This document shows positions 1 through 5,535 of a stretch of DNA of 8,498 bases, piece by piece. The notes beneath the pieces are model-generated. The model did not search any database. It worked only from the letters and a program-made list of their open reading frames with translations, and was not told the DNA's origin. The translations under genes were made by a program, and so were the position numbers. The first letter of the stretch is position 1. Each line of letters starts with the position of its first letter. The DNA lies in assembly GCA_902767065.1 (NCBI GenBank), contig CACXFW010000081.1, forward strand, positions 1-8,498. Reading direction: 5' to 3'. The DNA is from an uncultured Lachnospiraceae bacterium. GTDB taxonomy: Bacteria > Bacillota > Clostridia > Lachnospirales > Lachnospiraceae.

Positions 1-59
1 CCGCCCACAGCGAAGAACACGAAGTGTTCTGAGCAATGGGGGTGCTGAATAGTTACGAA
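1..59 (+). repeat. Structured intergenic repeat, copy A
   Basis: These 59 bases are the exact reverse complement of 8422-8480, so the gene block is bracketed by an inverted repeat. Inside is a 7-bp hairpin: arms AGAACAC (14-20) and GTGTTCT (24-30) around a GAA loop. It is followed about 13 bases later by the box GTGCTGAATAGT (42-53), which is also in copy B (8374-8417). The element probably extends left of base 1, because the matching right copy (C) is preceded on its own strand by another GAA-loop hairpin. It encodes no protein. It resembles REP- or MITE-type intergenic repeats, but I cannot assign it to a named family. Confidence 0.85.
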
Positions 60-80
60 TTCTATTCGGCAATAGATTTC
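57..80. promoter_or_regulatory. Imperfect palindrome upstream of the alarmone synthetase operon
   Basis: GAA-T-TCTATT (57-66) and AATAGA-T-TTC (71-80) form ten-base arms with one mismatch around CGGC. It starts where repeat copy A ends and lies just upstream of a possible -10 element at 90-95, about where a -35 box would be expected. The position suits an operator for a dimeric regulator or a leader hairpin. No binding protein can be named from the sequence. Confidence 0.4.
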
Positions 81-89
81 GTTCGCGAG

Positions 90-95
90 TATAAA
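90..95 (+). promoter_or_regulatory. Possible -10 element for the synthetase operon
   Basis: TATAAA at 90-95 matches five of six bases of the sigma-A -10 consensus and sits 64 bases ahead of the start codon at 160. No convincing -35 box lies 16-18 bases upstream; that stretch is the palindrome at 57-80. If real, this promoter is weak or depends on an activator. Confidence 0.3.
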
Positions 96-143
96 AGAGA
101 GGGAAGCGGCCGGAACAGTTTTTTCTACCCTCCATTATGGAGA

Positions 144-150
144 AGGCAGG
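144..150 (+). promoter_or_regulatory. Ribosome binding site of the alarmone synthetase gene
   Basis: AGGCAGG lies 9 bases before the ATG at 160, with a further purine run GGAGAAGG at 139-146. This supports ATG 160 as the start. Confidence 0.55.
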
Positions 151-159
151 TACATTGGC

Positions 160-804
160 ATGGAGACAGAATCAATTTACGGAAACTATGAGAAGGTGCT
201 GCCGGATGTGCTGGCGCGCTTTTGCTCTGAGCTGGAGGTTTTGAATACACAGACGAGGGCAAAGACCGGGGAAGGAATCTATGAGCATCTGATCTCGCGG
301 GTAAAGAGCGATGAGAGCATGAGGGAAAAATGCGCCCGCAGGGATCTTCCCGCGACATGCCGCAGCGCTCTTCGCGAGATTACCGATGCGATAGGCGTCA
401 GGGTGATCACAAGGTTTATCGAAGATATCCATGAGATTGCCGCGTACATCGGGAGCCTTCCGGATGTGGAGATTGTCAGGGAAAAGGATTATATCCGCAA
501 CGCGAAGCCGAACGGCTACCGGAGCTATCACATGATCGTGGCATATAAGGCCCCGTGGGAAGACATCGACGGACAGGTTCCGGGCGTATACTATATTGAG
601 ATCCAGCTTAGGACGATTGCCATGGATTCCTGGGCAAGCCTGGAGCACCAGCTCAAGTATAAGAAAAATATCAGGAATCAGAAGCTGATTGTAGCCGAGC
701 TGAAGCGCTGCGCGGACGAACTGGCCGGCTGTGATCTGTCCATGCAGACGATCCGGAACCTGATCCGGTCGGCCGGCGCGGACGGGGAAGGAAAAGAAGG
801 ATGA
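160..804 (+). CDS. Small alarmone synthetase, RelQ-like GTP pyrophosphokinase
   Basis: This predicted cytoplasmic enzyme transfers pyrophosphate from ATP to GTP or GDP, making the stringent-response alarmones pppGpp and ppGpp. At 214 residues it has the usual size of single-domain small alarmone synthetases (RelQ/RelP), with no HD hydrolase domain and no TGS or ACT regulatory domains. Synthetase motifs are clear: a basic RVKSDESMREKCARRD stretch (47-62), the acidic DAIGVRVI segment (D76), KDYIRNAKPNGYRSYH (109-124) with the tyrosine (Y120) that stacks on guanine in this family, and EIQLRTIAMDSWASLEH (147-163), where E147 matches the catalytic glutamate. The C-terminus looks helical, as in RelQ tetramers. 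Its TGA overlaps the next ATG by 4 bases, so it is translationally coupled to the response regulator. The class is firm; RelQ rather than RelP is from memory, so no symbol is given. Confidence 0.93.
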   Translation: METESIYGNYEKVLPDVLARFCSELEVLNTQTRAKTGEGIYEHLISRVKSDESMREKCARRDLPATCRSALREITDAIGVRVITRFIEDIHEIAAYIGSLPDVEIVREKDYIRNAKPNGYRSYHMIVAYKAPWEDIDGQVPGVYYIEIQLRTIAMDSWASLEHQLKYKKNIRNQKLIVAELKRCADELAGCDLSMQTIRNLIRSAGADGEGKEG

Positions 805-1472
805 GAATACTGATTGCAGAGGATGAAGAACAGCTCTCACGTGCCGTTGCGGCGGTGCTTGGGCACAACGGATATGAGGTGGACACGGCGCCGAACGGGG
901 AGGCCGCGGTAATGCTCGCGTCAGAGCATGTGTATGACTGTATGGTTTTTGACATCATGATGCCTGTGATGGACGGAATAGAGGCAATGCAGAAGATCCG
1001 GGAAAAGGGGGATGTCACTCCGGTGATCCTGCTGACGGCCAAGGCGGAGGTGGAAGACCGTATCCAGGGACTGGATGCGGGGGCGGATGACTATCTGACC
1101 AAGCCGTTCGCAATGGGAGAGCTTTCGGCCAGGATCCGCTCTGTCATCAGAAGGAGGGGGAGCTTCACGCCAAAGCTGCTTCGTCTGGGCAACCTGAGCC
1201 TCGACACGGAGCAGCAGGAGCTGAAGGCAGTGAATTCAATCCGGCTTGCGAAGAAGGAGAGCTCGCTTCTGGAGTATTTCCTGCTCAATTCCGGCAAGGA
1301 TCTGACGTCCGGTGAGATCTTTCAGAGGGTCTGGGCTGATGAACCTGACATGGATACGGATGTTGTCTGGGTCTATGTGTCCTATCTGAAGAACAAGCTG
1401 ATGTCCGTTTCCGCGAATGTGATCATTGAAGGGGAGATGACAGGCCCCTACAGACTGTCTGTCAGGAAATGA
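801..1472 (+). CDS. OmpR/PhoB-family response regulator
   Basis: A DNA-binding two-component regulator of 223 residues, the normal length for this family. Receiver domain about 1-118: acidic pair E7/D8, phospho-acceptor D51 in FDIMMPVMDG, switch T79 and conserved K101 in LTKPF. A winged-helix domain follows (about 125-222), with the recognition region around VWVYVSYLKNKL. The ending before the wing, EGEMTGPYRL, departs from the common RGVGYRL but the fold looks intact. The start ATG overlaps the alarmone synthetase stop as ATGA; an internal Shine-Dalgarno (GAAGGA, 787-792) lies 8 bases upstream. Its stop overlaps the kinase start the same way, so the kinase is its obvious partner. The target genes are unknown; its own operon is a plausible one. 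Confidence 0.95.
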   Translation: MRILIAEDEEQLSRAVAAVLGHNGYEVDTAPNGEAAVMLASEHVYDCMVFDIMMPVMDGIEAMQKIREKGDVTPVILLTAKAEVEDRIQGLDAGADDYLTKPFAMGELSARIRSVIRRRGSFTPKLLRLGNLSLDTEQQELKAVNSIRLAKKESSLLEYFLLNSGKDLTSGEIFQRVWADEPDMDTDVVWVYVSYLKNKLMSVSANVIIEGEMTGPYRLSVRK

Positions 1473-2740
1473 TTAAAAAACTGCAGCGAAAATTCATAAT
1501 GATTTCGGGACTGGCGGTGGTGATCGTCATGCTCTGCCTGCTGCTTCCCGTCAATCTGGTGAACCGGATCAGACTGAGAAATGAGCTGAAGAAAACGATC
1601 AGCTTCATCATGGAATCGGGAGGCGATCTGTCCGGTTCTGTGGAGACGGAGGACAGATTCGACTTCTGGCATGAGGCGATTGAGAACGTGACAGGAAGGA
1701 ACCGGAGCCTGAACCTGACGCCGGAGAGCAGGTATCAGCTTCGCTATTTCACGGTTGTCGTGGAACAGGACGGAACGGTGAGCGATCTGAGCCTGTCCCA
1801 CATTGCGGCGGTCGATGAAAAGCTCGCATCCGAGATGGCGAAGCGTGCCCTGTCAAGACCGCAAACGAACGGGTTTCTGGAAGCACAGCTGAACAGCTAC
1901 TTCTATTTAAAGCAGGAGCCTGACGAGGGCAGGGTCATGATCGGCTTTCTCGAATGTACCAGAGAGGTGGTGAACCTGCAGGTTTTCTTCTATATCTCCA
2001 TGGGCTTCGGGCTTTTGCTGATCCTGGTCTTTCTGGTGATCATCGCCTTCCTTTCCAGGAGGGCGATGCAGCCCTATATCGACAACATTGAGAGTCAGCG
2101 TGAATTTATCACCAACGCGGGGCATGAGCTGAAGACCCCTCTGGCAATCATTTCGGCGAATACCGAAGTGATCGTCATGATCAACGGGAAGAGCGAGTGG
2201 ACTGACAGCATTCTGGCACAGGTCAGGCGGGGAACCAGCCTGATCAATGATCTGATCACGCTGTCCAGGACAACGGAAGCGGAACAGGTAGTACTGACGG
2301 ATGTCGATCTGTCGAACGTGCTGCGGGAAAGTGTGCAGTCTTTTAAGCCGGTCATTGAAAATGCCGGAAAGCGGCTGGTATCTTCGATCCAGGGGGAGGT
2401 CGTTGTGAAGGCGGAAGCAAAGATGCTGACAGAATTATGTAATATTCTGGTAGACAACGCGGCCAAATACTGCGATGATGGCGGAGAGGTGATGGTCTCT
2501 TTGAAGAAGAGGGGAAGGACAGGCGCCCAGCTTCAGGTATCAAATGATTACAAGGACGGTTCGGGCGAGGATTATGGGAAGTTCTTCCGCAGATTCTACC
2601 GGGGAGATGTCTCGCACAACAGCAGACACTCAGGATACGGGATCGGGCTGTCCATGGCACAGACCATTGCGGAGAAGCTCAAGGGAAGCATCACCGCGGA
2701 CTGGAAGGAGGGCGTGATTACATTTACCGTGCTGCTGTAA
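1469..2740 (+). CDS. Membrane sensor histidine kinase
   Basis: A 423-residue transmembrane kinase expected to sense an extracellular or envelope cue and phosphorylate the regulator encoded just upstream. Two membrane helices (about 10-30 and 172-195) enclose an external sensor region of about 140 residues that I do not recognise. There is no evident HAMP domain, only a short linker before the HisKA helix, whose H-box FITNAGHELKTPLAII carries the phosphorylated H219. The ATPase domain has an N-box (NILVDNAAKY, N330), an F-box (FFRRFYRGD) and a glycine box (GYGIGLSMAQTI). The G1 region reads NDYKDGSGED instead of the usual DNGxG; I recall the same form in a clostridial kinase subfamily, so it is probably not a defect. 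The Shine-Dalgarno (AGGAA, 1464-1468) directly abuts the ATG, so translation likely depends on coupling through the ATGA overlap. Confidence 0.94.
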   Translation: MIKKLQRKFIMISGLAVVIVMLCLLLPVNLVNRIRLRNELKKTISFIMESGGDLSGSVETEDRFDFWHEAIENVTGRNRSLNLTPESRYQLRYFTVVVEQDGTVSDLSLSHIAAVDEKLASEMAKRALSRPQTNGFLEAQLNSYFYLKQEPDEGRVMIGFLECTREVVNLQVFFYISMGFGLLLILVFLVIIAFLSRRAMQPYIDNIESQREFITNAGHELKTPLAIISANTEVIVMINGKSEWTDSILAQVRRGTSLINDLITLSRTTEAEQVVLTDVDLSNVLRESVQSFKPVIENAGKRLVSSIQGEVVVKAEAKMLTELCNILVDNAAKYCDDGGEVMVSLKKRGRTGAQLQVSNDYKDGSGEDYGKFFRRFYRGDVSHNSRHSGYGIGLSMAQTIAEKLKGSITADWKEGVITFTVLL

Positions 2741-2758
2741 TGAAGGGATCCCTGTGAG

Positions 2759-2800
2759 CGGTTTCCGGAAGATCGTGCCGGAAAGCTTCCGGGTGAACCG
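2759..2800 (+). promoter_or_regulatory. Stem-loop after the kinase gene
   Basis: CGGTT-t-CCGGAA (2759-2770) can pair with TTCCGG-gtg-AACCG (2787-2800), giving about 11 base pairs with a small internal loop. A competing short hairpin uses CCGGAA at 2778-2783 with the same right arm. No T-run follows, so this is not a standard intrinsic terminator; it may be an RNA 3' end, a processing site or chance. A 10-bp palindrome, AGGGATCCCT (2744-2753), lies just before it. Confidence 0.35.
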
Positions 2801-2818
2801 GCAAGACGTATGATCGGC

Positions 2819-2853
2819 ATCCGAACGGATCTTGTCAGTCGTAAACGGTCGTT
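2819..2853 (+). repeat. Leader direct repeat, copy 1, with palindrome
   Basis: This 35-base stretch matches 2924-2958 at 27 of 35 positions by hand alignment without gaps, exactly 105 bases apart; six of the eight differences are transitions. It begins with the inverted repeat ATCCG-AA-CGGAT (2819-2830), directly before the -35 box of the promoter below, the usual place for an operator. Copy 2 keeps only the left arm. Confidence 0.6.
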
Positions 2854-2859
2854 TATAAG
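2832..2859 (+). promoter_or_regulatory. Sigma-A-type promoter for the GH3 gene
   Basis: TTGTCA (2832-2837) and TATAAG (2854-2859) each match five of six consensus bases with a 16-base spacer. Transcription would begin near 2866, giving an untranslated leader of about 110 bases before the GH3 start at 2977. This is the best promoter in the window and suggests the glycosidase has its own promoter apart from the upstream operon. Confidence 0.6.
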
Positions 2860-2923
2860 GAGCCGGATTCTATTCGAAAGGTCGGGTCTTGAGGGACGAA
2901 GCGGTTTCGGCTACGGGACCTGA

Positions 2924-2958
2924 ATCCGAATGGGGATTGTCAGTCATAAGCGATTGTT
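2924..2958 (+). repeat. Leader direct repeat, copy 2
   Basis: The diverged second copy of 2819-2853 lies just before the GH3 ribosome binding site. TTGTCAGTC is kept, but the sequence where copy 1 has TATAAG no longer resembles a -10 box, so this copy probably does not start transcription. It could still act as a second regulator site. Confidence 0.55.
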
Positions 2959-2962
2959 CAAC

Positions 2963-2969
2963 AGAGGAG
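2963..2969 (+). promoter_or_regulatory. Ribosome binding site of the GH3 gene
   Basis: AGAGGAG ends 7 bases before the ATG at 2977. It is a near-ideal site that fixes this start. Confidence 0.85.
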
Positions 2970-2976
2970 AAAACGT

Positions 2977-5412
2977 ATGGAAAATCATTGGAACAGGTTG
3001 CGTTATACGCCCGTCCTGCCGCTTGGCGAAGACGGAAGGACAGTCACAGCGTCGAAGGAGCACCTGGAGCTGTCGCGCGCCGCGGCCAGCGAGGGAATGG
3101 TGCTTCTGAAAAATGAAAACCATGTGCTGCCCCTTGAGCGCGGCGCGAAGGTCGCGCTGTTCGGGAAAGGAACCGCCGACTACGTAAAGGGCGGAGGCGG
3201 CAGCGGCGACGTGACGGTGCCGTACCTTCGGAACCTGCATCAGGGGATGCAGATCAAGCAGAAGGAAGGGAAAGTCGAGATTCTGGAATCTCTGGCGGAC
3301 TTTTATGAGAAGAACGTGGCGAAGCAGTATCAGGATGGCGCAGAGCCCGGAATGACAGTGGAGCCGGAGGTTCCGCAGGAGCTTCTGGAAGAGGCAAAGG
3401 CGTTTACGGATACCGCGGTCATTTCCATCTGCCGGTTTTCGGGGGAAGGCTGGGACCGGAAGACGGTCCTGACCGGGAATTACAGGCTGTCCGGCGGGGA
3501 ACAGAAGATGTTCGAGCTTTCCTCGAAGCTCTTTGAGAACGGGGACTTCTGCCTGACGAACGCGGAGAAGGCCATGATCGACCTGGTTACGGAGAACTTC
3601 GCGAAGGTGATCGTGGTCCTGAACATCGGCGGCGTGATGGAGACGGACTGGTTCAGGGAAAATGACCGGATCCAGGGAGCGCTCCTTGCCTGGCAGGGCG
3701 GAGTGGAAGGAGGACTTGCCGAGGCGGATATCCTGACCGGCGATGTCAATCCGTGCGGGCACCTCGCGGATACCTTCGCGAAGACGCTGGAGGATTATCC
3801 TTCGACCGCCGGATTCCATGAGTCGGCGGATTATGTGAACTATACAGAGGATATCTATGTCGGGTACCGCTATTTTGAAACGATTCCCGGCGCAAAGGAC
3901 AGGGTGAGCTATCCGTTCGGATATGGCCTGTCCTATTCTGAATTCCTGATCCGGCCGGTCTACTGCCAGAAGGCAGGAGACGAGATCGTCCTTTCGGTCA
4001 AGGTGACGAATCTGTCCGGGATGCCCGGAAAGGCGGTTGTCCAGGTGTACGCCGGATGTCCGCAGGGAAGCCTTGGGAAGAGCGCCCTGAGTCTGGTGTC
4101 ATTTGCGAAGACAGGCATGCTGGGCAGCGGCGTATCCCAGACGCTTGACATGACATTCCCGGTGAGATGCCTTGCTTCCTACGACGATCGGGGCGCGGTG
4201 CAAAAGTCGGCATGGGTTCTGGAGAAGGGAACGTATGAGTTTTATACCGGCGGCAATATCCGGGATCTGACAAGGGTGTCCTATTCCTGGACGCTGGAAG
4301 AAGATCTCGTCCTGGAACAGCTCAGTGAGCGGTGCGCTCCGAAGAAGCTGCCGAAGCGGATGCTTCCGGACGGAAGCTATGAAGACCTTAATCTCCTGGA
4401 ATATCCGGAGCGGACTTTGGGACTTGAACCGATTGCGGATGTGCAGAATGATTTCCCGACGCCGGGAAGCCCTGCGATCCTGCGCGGGCAGGCACCGTGG
4501 TCTTCGAAGCTGGAGAAACTGCCGGAGCGGATTGTGCTGGATGATGTGGCAGACGGGAAGCGTACGCTGGAGGAATTCATGGAGCAGCTGTCGGTTGACG
4601 ACCTGATCTCCCTGACCGGCGGCCAGCCGAACACAGGTGTCGCGAATACCTTTGGATGGGGGAATCTGCCGCAGTGGGGCGTTCCGAACGCGATGACGGC
4701 GGACGGCGGCGCCGGCTTCAGGGTCGAGGAGGTCACCGGCGTGAAGGCGACGGCCTGGCCCTGCGCGACCATGCTTGCCTGTACCTGGGACCAGGATCTT
4801 CTGACCAGGATCGGAAGAGCGGCGGCCCGTGAGGTAAAAGAAAACAATTGCTGCGTGTGGCTGGCGCCGGCGATCAATATCCACAGAAGCCCCCTGTGCG
4901 GAAGAAACTTTGAGTACTATTCGGAAGACCCGCTTGTAGCCGGCCTGTGCGCGGGAGCTGTGGTCCGCGGCGTCCAGTCGCAGGGCGTCGGGGCGTGCGT
5001 GAAGCATTTCTGCGTGAACAATAAGGAGACAAACCGCAGGGGAAGCGATTCCCGCGTCAGTGAACGGGCGCTGAGAGAGATCTACCTGCGCGCGTTTGAG
5101 CTGATCGTAAAGCGGGAACATCCCTGGTCGGTCATGTCCTCCTACAATCTTCTGAATGGCCGGCAGACTTCTGAAAACAGAGAGCTTCTGACCGGAATCC
5201 TCCGGGAGGACTGGGGGTTTGACGGTGCGGTTACGACGGACTGGTGGACCTGCGGGGAGCACTATCTGGAGCTGAAGGCCGGGAATGACATTAAGATGGG
5301 AGCGGGATATCCGGAGCGCGTGAAAGAGGCATACGAAAAGGGGCTGATCAGCCGCGAGGAGATCGCCCTGAACGCAAGGCGTGTCCTGGAGCTGATCCTG
5401 AAGCTGGCATGA
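2977..5412 (+). CDS. Glycoside hydrolase family 3, permuted domain order (beta-glucosidase-like)
   Basis: This 811-residue retaining glycosidase most likely removes terminal beta-glucose or a related sugar from oligosaccharides. It has no signal peptide, so it should act in the cytoplasm on imported sugars. The order is reversed relative to ordinary GH3 enzymes: the alpha/beta sandwich comes first (about 30-270, starting RAAASEGMVLLKN), then a fibronectin-III-like part (about 320-445), a linker, and the TIM barrel last (about 535-811). Predicted acid/base is E157 in SGEGWDR; predicted nucleophile is D755 in AVTTDWW. Barrel substrate contacts include D576 (ADGGAGFR), K676/H677 (VKHF) and R687/R688 (NNKETNRR). 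Permuted GH3 enzymes of this kind are known from Butyrivibrio fibrisolvens and Ruminococcus albus. Substrate cannot be decided; beta-xylosidase activity is possible. Confidence 0.93.
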   Translation: MENHWNRLRYTPVLPLGEDGRTVTASKEHLELSRAAASEGMVLLKNENHVLPLERGAKVALFGKGTADYVKGGGGSGDVTVPYLRNLHQGMQIKQKEGKVEILESLADFYEKNVAKQYQDGAEPGMTVEPEVPQELLEEAKAFTDTAVISICRFSGEGWDRKTVLTGNYRLSGGEQKMFELSSKLFENGDFCLTNAEKAMIDLVTENFAKVIVVLNIGGVMETDWFRENDRIQGALLAWQGGVEGGLAEADILTGDVNPCGHLADTFAKTLEDYPSTAGFHESADYVNYTEDIYVGYRYFETIPGAKDRVSYPFGYGLSYSEFLIRPVYCQKAGDEIVLSVKVTNLSGMPGKAVVQVYAGCPQGSLGKSALSLVSFAKTGMLGSGVSQTLDMTFPVRCLASYDDRGAVQKSAWVLEKGTYEFYTGGNIRDLTRVSYSWTLEEDLVLEQLSERCAPKKLPKRMLPDGSYEDLNLLEYPERTLGLEPIADVQNDFPTPGSPAILRGQAPWSSKLEKLPERIVLDDVADGKRTLEEFMEQLSVDDLISLTGGQPNTGVANTFGWGNLPQWGVPNAMTADGGAGFRVEEVTGVKATAWPCATMLACTWDQDLLTRIGRAAAREVKENNCCVWLAPAINIHRSPLCGRNFEYYSEDPLVAGLCAGAVVRGVQSQGVGACVKHFCVNNKETNRRGSDSRVSERALREIYLRAFELIVKREHPWSVMSSYNLLNGRQTSENRELLTGILREDWGFDGAVTTDWWTCGEHYLELKAGNDIKMGAGYPERVKEAYEKGLISREEIALNARRVLELILKLA

Positions 5413-5481
5413 CCGGCTCTGATTAACGAAACCGCCGGCCCGGATAAGGAACTGTACCTCAATTGTATACTACAGATGACG

Positions 5482-5513
5482 CAGGATCAATTCGTGTTTC
5501 TGTACAGATCCTG
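5482..5513. promoter_or_regulatory. Inverted repeat in the leader of the AAA+ gene
   Basis: CAGGATC (5482-5488) and GATCCTG (5507-5513) are perfect 7-base arms around an 18-base loop that contains most of the palindrome CTGTACAG (5500-5507). It ends 8 bases before the AAA+ ribosome binding site. It could be an operator or an RNA hairpin that affects initiation. A possible -10 element, TATACT (5466-5471), lies just upstream but has no good -35 partner. The rest of the 123-base gap (5413-5535) shows no clear terminator. Confidence 0.35.
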
Positions 5514-5520
5514 ACTGACA

Positions 5521-5528
5521 GGAAGGAG
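5521..5528 (+). promoter_or_regulatory. Ribosome binding site of the AAA+ gene
   Basis: GGAAGGAG ends 7 bases before the ATG at 5536, a strong site that fixes this start. Confidence 0.8.
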
Positions 5529-5535
5529 AACAGAT

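Noticed and set aside
2889..3116. Open frame of 75 codons across the GH3 start, considered as a leader peptide
   Set aside because: It begins at an ATG-like start with no ribosome binding site and runs about 140 bases into the GH3 coding region in another frame. Nothing supports translation.
2944..3819. Open frame of 291 codons on the minus strand over the GH3 leader and 5' end
   Set aside because: It covers the GH3 sandwich domain in antisense and has no domain; its Arg/Leu/His-rich composition is typical of shadows in this DNA.
4099..5262. Open frame of 387 codons on the minus strand inside the GH3 gene
   Set aside because: It lies wholly antisense to a gene with intact family motifs. Its translation is Arg/Pro/His-rich with no recognisable domain, as expected of an antisense frame kept open by GC-rich third codon positions.
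5413..5438. Possible terminator after the GH3 gene
   Set aside because: CCGGC (5413-5417) and GCCGG (5434-5438) can pair, but the stem is only 5 bp with a 16-base loop and no T-run follows.
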